From NCBI GenBank assembly GCA_947626945.1, contig CANQUC010000001.1, forward strand, positions 97,365-161,364: a stretch of DNA of 64,000 nucleotides, given 5' to 3'. How positions within the stretch are numbered: the stretch's first letter is position 1; each line of letters opens with the position of its first letter. Below are positions 47,872-55,823 of the stretch, piece by piece. Position numbers and translations under genes: made by a program. The notes under the pieces were generated by a model. That model saw nothing but the letters and a program-made list of their open reading frames with translations. It had not been told where the DNA came from and ran no database searches. The DNA comes from an uncultured Lachnospiraceae bacterium (GTDB taxonomy: Bacteria; Bacillota; Clostridia; Lachnospirales; Lachnospiraceae).

Positions 47872-48994
47872 GTGGTAGAACTGGATCAGCTGAAGCAGGA
47901 GCTTCAGGCTTATGAGACGCCGCTTAAGGAAGTAAGGGATTCACTTTAACCTGGCTGACAAGGAAAAGCGGATCGAAGAATTGGAACGGGAGATGGAGGT
48001 TCCTGATTTCTGGAACAGAAGCGACGCCCAAAGCGCCATGAAAGAACTGGCGGGATTAAAGGACGCGAAAGAAACTTACGCCCGGCTGGAAACCGGGTAT
48101 GAGGACATAGAGACGCTGATTGAGATGGCCAATGAGGAAAATGATCCTCAGCTGATCCCGGAGATCCAGGAGACGTTCAGGGCGTTTCAAAAGACCTTTG
48201 AGGAGATCAATATCCGCACTCTGCTGTCGGAGGAATATGACCGGGATAACGCCATCTTAAAGCTCAATGCCGGCGCGGGAGGAACCGAGTCCTGCGACTG
48301 GGCGGGGATGCTTTACCGGATGTACACCAGATGGGCGGAACGAAAGGGATATTCCGTGGAAGTGCTGGATTATCTGGACGGCGAAGAAGCGGGGATCAAG
48401 TCCGTGACCTTTCAGGTCAACGGAGAAAATGCCTATGGCTATTTGAAATCGGAAAAGGGTGTGCACCGCCTTGTGCGGATTTCTCCTTTTAACGCCCAGG
48501 GAAAGCGGCAGACCTCGTTTGTGTCCCTGGACGTAATGCCGGACATTGAGGAGGATCTGGACATTGACATCAATGAAGACGATCTTCGGATCGACACCTA
48601 CCGAAGCAGCGGCGCAGGAGGCCAGCACATCAACAAGACTTCCTCCGCGGTGCGGATCACCCATATCCCCACAGGCACGGTAGTTCAGTGTCAGAATGAG
48701 CGGTCCCAGCACAGCAACAAGGAAAAAGCCATGCAGATGCTGAAAGCAAAACTGTATCTGCTGAAAAAAGAAGCAAACGCAGAAAAACTGTCGGACATCC
48801 GGGGCGAAGTCAAGGAGATCGGCTGGGGCAACCAGATCCGCTCCTATGTGCTGCAGCCCTATACCCTGGTAAAAGACCACAGGACCAACGCGGAGAACGG
48901 AAATACCGGCGCCGTACTGGATGGAGACATTGACCTGTTTATCAATGAATATCTGAAATGGAGCAAAAACAACGATTCACAGGAACACAACTAG
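47872..48994 (+). CDS. prfB: Peptide chain release factor 2 with programmed +1 frameshift
   Basis: The product, 373 residues, is encoded by 47872-47946 joined to 47948-48994. The first frame (GTG start, after AGAGG) runs to CTT TAA at 47944-47949; slipping one base forward at CTT reads AAC next and continues as NLADKEKRIEELERE, the normal RF2 sequence. SPF, the RF2 tripeptide determining UGA/UAA recognition, is in RISPFNAQ, and GGQ is in GAGGQHINK (about 250). The internal stop is UAA rather than the usual UGA. An AAGGGA precedes the slip site as in other prfB genes. GTG at 47863 and ATG at 47851 are also in frame. Confidence 0.95.
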
Positions 48995-50304
48995 TTAAAC
49001 TGATCGTGCCTCTGATCATTGAGCAGACCCTTGGGGTTTTAGTAGGCATGGCAGACACAGTGATGGTATCCTCCGTGGGAGAAGCGGCAGTGTCCGGCGT
49101 CTCCCTGGTGGATACCATCAACGTTTTATATTTTACGGTTTTTTCTGCCCTGACAACGGGAGGCGCCGTGGTGGCGTCCCAGTATATCGGGGCGGGAGAT
49201 GAAAAAAACTCCTGTAAAGCCGCCAATCAGCTTTTGATGGCGTCTACAGCAGTTTCTCTTTTGCTGATGGGAATCAGCCTTGTGGGATACCGGATGATTC
49301 TGAGAACGGTTTTTGGAAGCATTGAGACCGATGTAATGGAAAACGCGCAGACCTATTTTCTGATCCTGTCGTTTTCCCTGCCCTTTATGGCGCTGTACAA
49401 TTCCTGCGCCTCCCTGTTCCGGTCCATGGGAAATTCCAAGATCTCCATGGTGGCGTCCCTGATCATGAATCTGCTGAACATCTGCGGAAACGCACTGCTT
49501 TTGTACGGAGTCCATATGGGCGTGGCGGGCGTTGCCCTGTCCTCCCTGGTCTCCAGAATCGCGGCGGCCATAACGCTGCTGCTTCTTCTGAAAAACCGGA
49601 AGTATGTGCTGCATATTGAGAAAAAATACATTTTCTCCTTTGACGGGAGCATGGTAAAAAAGATCCTGCATATCGGCGTTCCAAACAGCCTGGAGACAGG
49701 GATCTTTCAGATCGGCAAGATTCTTGTGCTCAGCATGGTCACCGGCTTTGGGGCAAAGGCCCTGGCAGCCAACGCGGTCTGCAATACGGTGGCGACTTTC
49801 CAGACTTTGTCCGGAGGAGCCATTGGCCTGGGCGTGGTTACGGTGGTGGGACAGTGCGTAGGCGCGGGACAGTTTGACCAGGCAAAACGCTATACGAAAA
49901 AGCTGCTGCTGACCACCTATGCCATCATGACCGGGATCAATCTGGCGGCCTGCCTTGGCGCGCCCTGGCTTGCGGGGCTTTTCCACCTGTCGCCTCAGGC
50001 GGCCGGGATCGCCGTGGACATCATCCGGTATCACGGCATTTGCTGCAGCCTGATCTGGCCCGCGGCCTTTACTTTGCCAAACGCCCTGCGGGCGGCGGGA
50101 GACGTAAGGTATCCCATGGTGATTGCCATTGTGTCTATGTGGGTATTTCGGGTAGGATTTGGATATGTGATCGGAGAATTGCTGGGAGTGGGCGTCCTTG
50201 GCGTCTGGATCGCCATGAGCATAGACTGGGTGTTCCGCGCTCTGTGCTTTGGGATCCGGTTCGCGGGACAGAAGTGGCAGCAGTACTGCGTGGTCGGTTC
50301 CTGA
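48958..50304 (+). CDS. MATE family efflux transporter
   Basis: 448 residues with about twelve membrane helices; the start FTGTQLVKLIVPLIIEQTLG and the MADTVMVSSVGEAAVSGVS stretch are typical of MATE antiporters of the NorM/DinF group, which export drugs or metabolites using Na+ or H+. The ATG lies inside the last 37 bases of prfB, in another frame, so translation is probably coupled. The substrate cannot be told from sequence. Confidence 0.9.
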   Translation: MEQKQRFTGTQLVKLIVPLIIEQTLGVLVGMADTVMVSSVGEAAVSGVSLVDTINVLYFTVFSALTTGGAVVASQYIGAGDEKNSCKAANQLLMASTAVSLLLMGISLVGYRMILRTVFGSIETDVMENAQTYFLILSFSLPFMALYNSCASLFRSMGNSKISMVASLIMNLLNICGNALLLYGVHMGVAGVALSSLVSRIAAAITLLLLLKNRKYVLHIEKKYIFSFDGSMVKKILHIGVPNSLETGIFQIGKILVLSMVTGFGAKALAANAVCNTVATFQTLSGGAIGLGVVTVVGQCVGAGQFDQAKRYTKKLLLTTYAIMTGINLAACLGAPWLAGLFHLSPQAAGIAVDIIRYHGICCSLIWPAAFTLPNALRAAGDVRYPMVIAIVSMWVFRVGFGYVIGELLGVGVLGVWIAMSIDWVFRALCFGIRFAGQKWQQYCVVGS

Positions 50305-50327
50305 AACCGGATCGAAAAATCACAGCG

Positions 50328-51116
50328 TTACGGTTCCTCCGTAAATCGGGAAAGGAACTGTCTGGTCCGCTCTTCACGGGGATTTCCCAAAACCTGCTGA
50401 GGGGGCCCCTGTTCCAGAATGCGGCCGTCGTCCATAAAGATCACCTGATGGGAAACGTCTCTGGCAAAAGCCATCTCATGGGTGACAATCACCATGGTGG
50501 TATTTTGATCCGCCAGTTTCTGCATGACCCGAAGCACTTCTCCCGTAAGCTCCGGATCCAGGGCGGAGGTAGGCTCGTCAAAGCACAGAATGTCCGGCTG
50601 AAGCGCCAGCGCCCGCGCAATGGCAACCCTCTGACATTGTCCGCCGGAAAGCTGGTGAGGATAATTGGACATTCTGTCGGAAAGCCCCATCTGATGCAGC
50701 AGGGTTTCTGCCTGCTCTTTTATTTCCCGTAAAATCTCATCTTTTCTGGACTGATAGTCCGGCTGTTCTTTTGCCAGCAGCTGCTTGGCCAGCATGACGT
50801 TTTCCACTGCGGTATACTGGGGAAACAGATTGAAAGACTGGAAGACCAGTCCGAAATGCAGCCGTTTCCTGCGGATGGCGGACTCTTTCAGGGTGGCCGG
50901 ATCCTTTGCGTCAAACAGGGTCTCGCCCTTTACGCGGATGACGCCTCCGTCGGGCTTCTCCAGAAAGTTCAGGCAGCGCAGCAGCGTGGTCTTGCCGCTT
51001 CCCGAGGAACCGATGATGGAAAGCACCTGCCCCTGTTCCAGAGAAAAGCTGATGTCTTTTAACACTTCTGTGTTTCCAAAGGATTTGCAAATATGTTCTA
51101 CCTGTAATATTGCCAT
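50328..51116 (-). CDS. Polar amino acid ABC transporter ATPase (GlnQ type)
   Basis: 262 residues: Walker A GSSGSGKTT (about 34-42), signature LSGGQCQRVAIARAL, Walker B ILCFDEPTSALD, H-loop in VTHEMAF. It powers uptake with the permease and binding protein upstream in the same minus-strand operon, 12 bases after the permease. AGGGGG precedes the ATG. It is convergent with the MATE gene, with only 23 bases between stops and no clear terminator. Confidence 0.94.
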   Translation of the reverse strand: MAILQVEHICKSFGNTEVLKDISFSLEQGQVLSIIGSSGSGKTTLLRCLNFLEKPDGGVIRVKGETLFDAKDPATLKESAIRRKRLHFGLVFQSFNLFPQYTAVENVMLAKQLLAKEQPDYQSRKDEILREIKEQAETLLHQMGLSDRMSNYPHQLSGGQCQRVAIARALALQPDILCFDEPTSALDPELTGEVLRVMQKLADQNTTMVIVTHEMAFARDVSHQVIFMDDGRILEQGPPQQVLGNPREERTRQFLSRFTEEP

Positions 51117-51128
51117 GCGATCCCCCTC

Positions 51129-51815
51129 TTATTGGAAATAATCCAGTTTCTTTTCCAGCCGTCCCAAAAGGACTGTGACGATCCCGTTCCATATGAGATA
51201 ATAAAACGCGGTAAAGAACATGGGCCAAATGGCGCCGGAAATGCCGTGAGAACCTTTCATAAACGCCTGACCGGCCCAGATCAGTTCCTGGAGCGCTACA
51301 ATGCGGGCCAGGGAAGTGTCTTTCACCAGAGTGATGATCTCATTGGACATAGGCGGCACAATGCGTTTGATCATCTGCAGGAGCTTGACCTTGAAAAAGA
51401 TCTGGGATTTGGTCATGCCCAGCACCAGACCGGCTTCGTCCTGCCCTACGGGGACGCTTTGGATTCCCCCTCTGTAAATTTCGGAAAAATAGCAGGCATA
51501 GTTCAAAATAAAAGAAACCGAAGCCGCCAGAAACCGTCCGCTTTCTCCGCCGCCCCAGATGGGCACGCCAAATACAAGGCCCGGGAAAAAGTAGATGATC
51601 AGAAGCTGGATCATCAGCGGAGTACCCCGGATCACCCAGACGATCAGTTTCATCAGCCAGCTTAAAGGCTTAAACCGCGACATGGTTCCAAAGGAGATCA
51701 GCAGGCCAAGGGGAATGGCGCCGATCAATGTAACAAAAAACAATTTTAATGTCTGGAAAAATCCCACATTTAAAGAGTGTATGACAATGGGAAGCTGTTC
51801 CATGAAAAGCTGCAT
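51129..51815 (-). CDS. Polar amino acid ABC transporter permease
   Basis: 228 residues, five membrane helices, the HisMQ/GlnP type; EAGLVLGMTKSQIFFKVKLLQMIKR is the loop contacting the ATPase. The ATG at 51815 was chosen for AGGTG upstream and because the extra 32 residues of the longer frame to 51911 are not membrane-like. It works with the GlnQ-type ATPase and the binding protein. Confidence 0.92.
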   Translation of the reverse strand: MQLFMEQLPIVIHSLNVGFFQTLKLFFVTLIGAIPLGLLISFGTMSRFKPLSWLMKLIVWVIRGTPLMIQLLIIYFFPGLVFGVPIWGGGESGRFLAASVSFILNYACYFSEIYRGGIQSVPVGQDEAGLVLGMTKSQIFFKVKLLQMIKRIVPPMSNEIITLVKDTSLARIVALQELIWAGQAFMKGSHGISGAIWPMFFTAFYYLIWNGIVTVLLGRLEKKLDYFQ

Positions 51816-51839
51816 ATGTTCACCTGGATCTTTCTTTTC

Positions 51840-51913
51840 CGGAGCGTCGGACATGGAAGATGTCCGGCTCCGAAAGTAGGGAAGAGGGTGTCCCAAATGG
51901 TTCCGGGGCACCC
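51840..51913 (-). promoter_or_regulatory. Two tandem intercistronic hairpins
   Basis: Hairpin A spans 51840-51872 (CGGAGC/GCTCCG and CGGACAT/ATGTCCG) and hairpin B 51886-51913 (GGGTGTCCC with GGGGCACCC, one G-U). They lie between the binding-protein stop and the permease start, without T-runs. This arrangement usually stabilises the binding-protein mRNA so that it is made in excess. Confidence 0.6.
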
Positions 51914-51944
51914 TCCATGCCGTTTCTTATGTATCGGAATCTGT

Positions 51945-52829
51945 TTACTGCTGGATCAGAGCGGCCTGTACGCCGTATTTTTCAGCGATGGCTTTGATGG
52001 AACTGTCGGAACTGTCCGCATAGCTGTCGGCAAAGAACTGATTCAGCTTTTCCACCAGATCGGAACCCTTGCGGAATCCGACGCCATATTCCTCGCTTGT
52101 AAGCTCAACTGTGGAAACCAGAGAATCATAGCTGGTGCCCTCGCCAACCATGGCGGCAGACATCAGAGAGTCAATGATGGCCGCGTCAGAGGTGCCGGCT
52201 GCAACTTCCATCAGAGCGGTGGCCTGATTTTCCACAGGGGTATATTCTGCGGACAGATCTTTTGCGGCGGCTTCACCGGCGCTGCCGGTCTCTACAGCGA
52301 AATTCAGCTGGGAAAGACTTTCCTTGGTCTGATACTGATCCGCAACGTCTGAGGGAACCACAACGATCTGGGCGTTTTTCAGGTACGCATTTGAGCAGTC
52401 CATTGCGCTGGTCACTTCATCGGTAAGCGTCATGCCGTTCCATACGCAGTCGATGGTCTTTCCGTTCAGCTCCATGATCTTATCGTCCCATACGATCTCC
52501 ACAAATTCCACGTCTACGCCAAGGCTCTTGGCAAAGGCAGTGGCCATATCGGCGTCAAAGCCGATCCACTGGTCATTTTCTCCTTTGTAATCCATGGGCT
52601 CAAAATCTGTAATGCCAACTACCAGAGTTCCTTTGTCCTGCACATAGGCAAGATCGCTGCCCTCCGCCGCGCTGTCCGCGGATTCTGTTTTGGAGGCGCT
52701 GTCTGCGGATTCTGTTTTGGACGCGCCGCTTTCATCGGATACAGAGGTTTTTGTTTCATTGCCGCAGGCGGCAAGGGAAATCACCATTGCCATGGCAAGC
52801 AGCAACGCAAGTACTTTTTTCAAATTCAT
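51945..52829 (-). CDS. Polar amino acid ABC solute-binding lipoprotein
   Basis: 294 residues. The lipobox SLAAC follows a standard signal peptide; a Ser/Ala/Glu/Lys linker includes the repeated KTESADSAS. The binding domain has TLVVGITDFEPMDYKGENDQ and WIGFDADMA typical of family 3 binding proteins. It delivers a polar amino acid to the permease pair. First gene of the operon; the consensus promoter lies upstream. Confidence 0.93.
   Translation of the reverse strand: MNLKKVLALLLAMAMVISLAACGNETKTSVSDESGASKTESADSASKTESADSAAEGSDLAYVQDKGTLVVGITDFEPMDYKGENDQWIGFDADMATAFAKSLGVDVEFVEIVWDDKIMELNGKTIDCVWNGMTLTDEVTSAMDCSNAYLKNAQIVVVPSDVADQYQTKESLSQLNFAVETGSAGEAAAKDLSAEYTPVENQATALMEVAAGTSDAAIIDSLMSAAMVGEGTSYDSLVSTVELTSEEYGVGFRKGSDLVEKLNQFFADSYADSSDSSIKAIAEKYGVQAALIQQ
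52681..52727 (-). repeat. 27-bp tandem repeat in lipoprotein linker
   Basis: GATTCTGTTTTGGA occurs at 52681 and 52708, a 27-base period encoding the nine-residue repeat KTESADSAS. Copy number changes would lengthen or shorten the linker without a frameshift. Confidence 0.7.
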
Positions 52830-52867
52830 TCACTCCTTAATCTGTTAATTTCAAAAATTACGCTACC

Positions 52868-52896
52868 ATATTATCAGTTTATCATACTGAAGTCAA
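52868..52896 (-). promoter_or_regulatory. Promoter of the amino acid ABC operon
   Basis: On the minus strand TTGACT (complement of 52891-52896), a 17-base spacer and TAATAT (complement of 52868-52873). Confidence 0.75.
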
Positions 52897-52968
52897 GCAG
52901 ATCTTATGAAAATGCAATCTCCGGTGGCGTTTACAACCGCAAGTTGTGCGATATAAAGGAAGCCTCCG

Positions 52969-52997
52969 TTGTCTGCAACTGAAACTTGTGATAAAAT
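52969..52997 (+). promoter_or_regulatory. Promoter of the XRE regulator gene
   Basis: TTGTCT (52969-52974), a 17-base spacer and TAAAAT (52992-52997). The inverted repeats ACAAC-CGCAA-GTTGT and GTTG-TCTG-CAAC just upstream or overlapping may be operator sites for the regulator itself. Confidence 0.6.
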
Positions 52998-53054
52998 GAG
53001 AAACAGGATGGGAAATACAAATGCGGGTTGATAACATGGAGGTGTAAGGTATTG

Positions 53055-53891
53055 ATGGGAACGGAAGTGATTGGAAGGAACATTGCAGCGCTGCGAAAGG
53101 AAAAAGGCGTAACCCAGGAGCAGCTTGCAAAGTATGTGGGTATTTCCCCTCAGGCGGTGTCCAAATGGGAAAATGGAGGAGTCCCGGACACGGAACTATT
53201 GACGAAGATTGCTGATTATTTTGGAACGTCCATCGACGCCCTGTTTGGCCGGGATGTGTCCAATTACAGCACCATTGAGCAGGCTCTTGTAAAGCGGATG
53301 ATGGAACTGCCCAGAGAGCTGCGGTTTGAGGAAGCCATGGAATTTTGCTGGATGATGCAGCAGGCGCTGTTTGGCATGAAGCCCATAGGAAGCATGAGCG
53401 ATTACCGCAACAGCTACGACAAGGCCTATCAGCGCTATGCCAGCGTTCGCGACGACGCGGGATACACTTTGATGGGCGTGGGAAACCAGATGTCCTATTT
53501 CTTCCTGGCGCCGGAAACGGAGGACAAGGACGCGGCGCTGCTGGAGGACATCGACTATGTGTCGCTGTTCAAGGATCTTTCGGACAAGGCGGTGTTTGAC
53601 GCGCTGGTGCTGCTGAACAAACGGGAGCAGAACAAGGCTTTTACGCCCAATCTGCTTGTGAAACGGCTGGACATCACCTTTGAAAAGGCCCAGGAGGTCA
53701 TCAACGTGATTAAGAAATATGGAATGATCCGCACCATTACCATTGAGATGGACGATTCTACTCAGGAGGTGTACAGCTTCCTGGCGGAGCCTTCTTTCTG
53801 CGCCATGCTGATCTTTGCCAGGGAGATGATCAGTCAGCCAAACAGCTACTGCTTTTTCAGCAACGGGCGTACCAGACCGTACTTAAAATAG
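53055..53891 (+). CDS. XRE-family transcriptional regulator
   Basis: 278 residues. An N-terminal Cro/CI helix-turn-helix (about 10-65, with VTQEQLAKYVGISPQAVSKW) is joined to a region with no clear family and a second possible winged-helix near residues 195-240. It is directly upstream of the ABC exporter pair with the G-tract promoter and probably controls it, although it could also act on the divergent amino acid operon. ATG 53055 follows AAGG; the frame extends to 53028. Confidence 0.85.
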   Translation: MGTEVIGRNIAALRKEKGVTQEQLAKYVGISPQAVSKWENGGVPDTELLTKIADYFGTSIDALFGRDVSNYSTIEQALVKRMMELPRELRFEEAMEFCWMMQQALFGMKPIGSMSDYRNSYDKAYQRYASVRDDAGYTLMGVGNQMSYFFLAPETEDKDAALLEDIDYVSLFKDLSDKAVFDALVLLNKREQNKAFTPNLLVKRLDITFEKAQEVINVIKKYGMIRTITIEMDDSTQEVYSFLAEPSFCAMLIFAREMISQPNSYCFFSNGRTRPYLK

Positions 53892-53894
53892 CTC

Positions 53895-53921
53895 TTGATT
53901 TTTCCGGGGGGGGGGTATAAT
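53895..53921 (+). promoter_or_regulatory. Promoter with a ten-G tract in the spacer
   Basis: TTGATT (53895-53900), a 15-base spacer ending in ten G residues (53906-53915) and a perfect TATAAT (53916-53921), starting four bases after the XRE stop. Gain of two G residues would give the optimal 17-base spacer, so slipped-strand changes could alter expression. GGGGGTATA (53911-53919) is also inverted as TATACCCCC (53931-53939). Confidence 0.6.
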
Positions 53922-53990
53922 CAAATGGTGTATACCCCCTCCCGAAATCATTCCAAGAAAGCGCGGCAAGAACAGGAAAGGAAAAAAGAA

Positions 53991-55823
53991 TTGAAGAAAA
54001 GAAAAAAGAAAGAAACCATATCCGGGGACGGCGTCCGGGAGTATTCCCTTGGCAGGAATATTTTTTATGTCCTGGGCAGCGCCTGGAAAATCAAAAAGTC
54101 TCTGCCGGTTCTGATGCTGATCATCATGCTGTCGGAAGCGGCAGACTGCTATGTGCCTCTGCTGATCGTCAAATTTGTCATTGACGGCATAGAAAAAAAG
54201 ATCAGCATCGGCAGCCTGCTTTTCATAGTAGGGGCCGCCGGCGCGCTGCAGCTGTTTATGTATGTAATGAAATCCATCGGCAAATATCAGACGGATCCCA
54301 GAGCGTTTTATGTGTCCCAGCAGTGGCAGATCCAGCGGATCTTAAAGATCCACAGCATGGATTATGAGCTGCTGGAAAGCCAGCATATGCAGGATATGAT
54401 CAGCCGGTCTCAGGACGGCGTCAATGGCATGAGACAGATGCTGGGCAGTCTGACCAGGTCGGGCCATCATTTTTTCAAAATGTTTTTTGCCCTGGTGATC
54501 ATTGCCACCGCAAGCCCGCTGATGATTCTGGTAACGGTGCTGATCTCTGTGAGCAGGTATGTGATCTCCGACCGGACCAGCAAATGGATCAAGGAGAACA
54601 TCGACAACAAAAATGTGCCGGCGCGGCGTAAGACCAGCTACTATGCCGATGTGGCCATGGATTTCAAATACGGCAAGGATATCCGTCTGTTTCAGATGGC
54701 GGACAACTTAAGCCGGGGCCAGGAAAAGGCCCAGAAAGAATTTTTTGACCGCTTTTGCGAAGGCCGGAGAAAATGGGTCCGCAGCAAATGGGCTGTGGCC
54801 ATGCTGGATCAGTTTCTGCAGACCGGGATCATGTATGGATGGATGATCTGCAAGGTGCTGTTTCGGGGCATGAGCATTGGCAGCTTCACTTTGTATATCG
54901 GCAGCATCAACCGGTTTGGCGGCGTGGTGGCCCAGCTGTTTTCAGATTATGTAAACCTGCGGGAAGTAAACCGCCGGATCAACGACTTCCGTACTTTTAT
55001 GGAATATCCCGATACCCGGCAGGAAAAGACATTGCCGCTTCCCCAGGCGGAGCAGACGTCGTTTGTGTTTGACCATGTGTGGTTTCGCTATCCAGGCCAT
55101 GAGGAATATGTGCTGAAAGACATCTGCCTGACCATCCAGCCGGGAAAACGGCTGGCGGTGGTAGGGCCAAACGGCGCCGGAAAATCCACATTCATCAAGC
55201 TGCTGTGCCGCCTGTACAAGCCGGAAAAGGGCGTTATTACTGTTAATGGAACAAATATCTGGGAAGTGGATCAGAAAGACTATTTCCGGCTTCTTGCCCC
55301 TGTGTTTCAAAATGTGGAGAGCTACGCCTGTTCCCTTGCCCAGAACGTGTCTTTCAGAACTTTGGAGGAAACGGATGTGAAGCGGGCGGAGGGCGCGATA
55401 CGGGAAGCGGGTCTTGGCGAAAAGCTGGATACGCTGAAAAATGGCGCACAGACACAGCTTCTGCGGTTCCTGTATGAGGATGGCATCGACCTGTCCGGCG
55501 GAGAAAAACAAAAGCTTTCCTTTGCCCGGGCTCTGTACAAAGGCGCAAAGGTGTTTATTCTGGACGAGCCCACCGCGGCTCTGGACGCTCTGGCGGAGCA
55601 GGAAATGTACGCGGGTTTTGACCGGCACATCGGCGGCTGTACGGCGGTGTATATTTCTCACCGGCTGTCCAGCACGAAATTCTGTCATGGGGTGGCGTTT
55701 TTTGAGGACGGCCGTATTGTGGAGTACGGAACCCATGAGGATCTGATGAAAAAGAACGGCCGGTACGCCCACATGTATCGGATTCAGGCCCGTTATTATC
55801 AGGAGGGAGGCGCTGCCTTATGA
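53991..55823 (+). CDS. ABC exporter half-transporter A
   Basis: 610 residues from the TTG at 53991, which has AGGAAAGGA eight bases upstream; an ATG at 53925 would add 22 charged residues but lies before the expected start of transcription from the G-tract promoter. A membrane domain (about 30-330) and an ATPase with Walker A GPNGAGKST, Walker B VFILDEPT and LSGGEKQKL. Coupled by overlap (ATGA) to the next exporter gene, so the two form a heterodimer. The substrate is unknown; regulation by an XRE protein suggests peptide or drug export. Confidence 0.87.
   Translation: MKKRKKKETISGDGVREYSLGRNIFYVLGSAWKIKKSLPVLMLIIMLSEAADCYVPLLIVKFVIDGIEKKISIGSLLFIVGAAGALQLFMYVMKSIGKYQTDPRAFYVSQQWQIQRILKIHSMDYELLESQHMQDMISRSQDGVNGMRQMLGSLTRSGHHFFKMFFALVIIATASPLMILVTVLISVSRYVISDRTSKWIKENIDNKNVPARRKTSYYADVAMDFKYGKDIRLFQMADNLSRGQEKAQKEFFDRFCEGRRKWVRSKWAVAMLDQFLQTGIMYGWMICKVLFRGMSIGSFTLYIGSINRFGGVVAQLFSDYVNLREVNRRINDFRTFMEYPDTRQEKTLPLPQAEQTSFVFDHVWFRYPGHEEYVLKDICLTIQPGKRLAVVGPNGAGKSTFIKLLCRLYKPEKGVITVNGTNIWEVDQKDYFRLLAPVFQNVESYACSLAQNVSFRTLEETDVKRAEGAIREAGLGEKLDTLKNGAQTQLLRFLYEDGIDLSGGEKQKLSFARALYKGAKVFILDEPTAALDALAEQEMYAGFDRHIGGCTAVYISHRLSSTKFCHGVAFFEDGRIVEYGTHEDLMKKNGRYAHMYRIQARYYQEGGAAL

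Noticed and set aside
47872..48994. prfB as a broken gene
   Set aside because: The shift is at a CTT-stop-C slip site with an upstream AAGGGA and restores normal RF2, so it is a programmed frameshift.
50294..50330. Terminator between the MATE gene and the amino acid ATPase gene
   Set aside because: Only a five-base-pair CGGTT/AACCG stem without a T-run was found.
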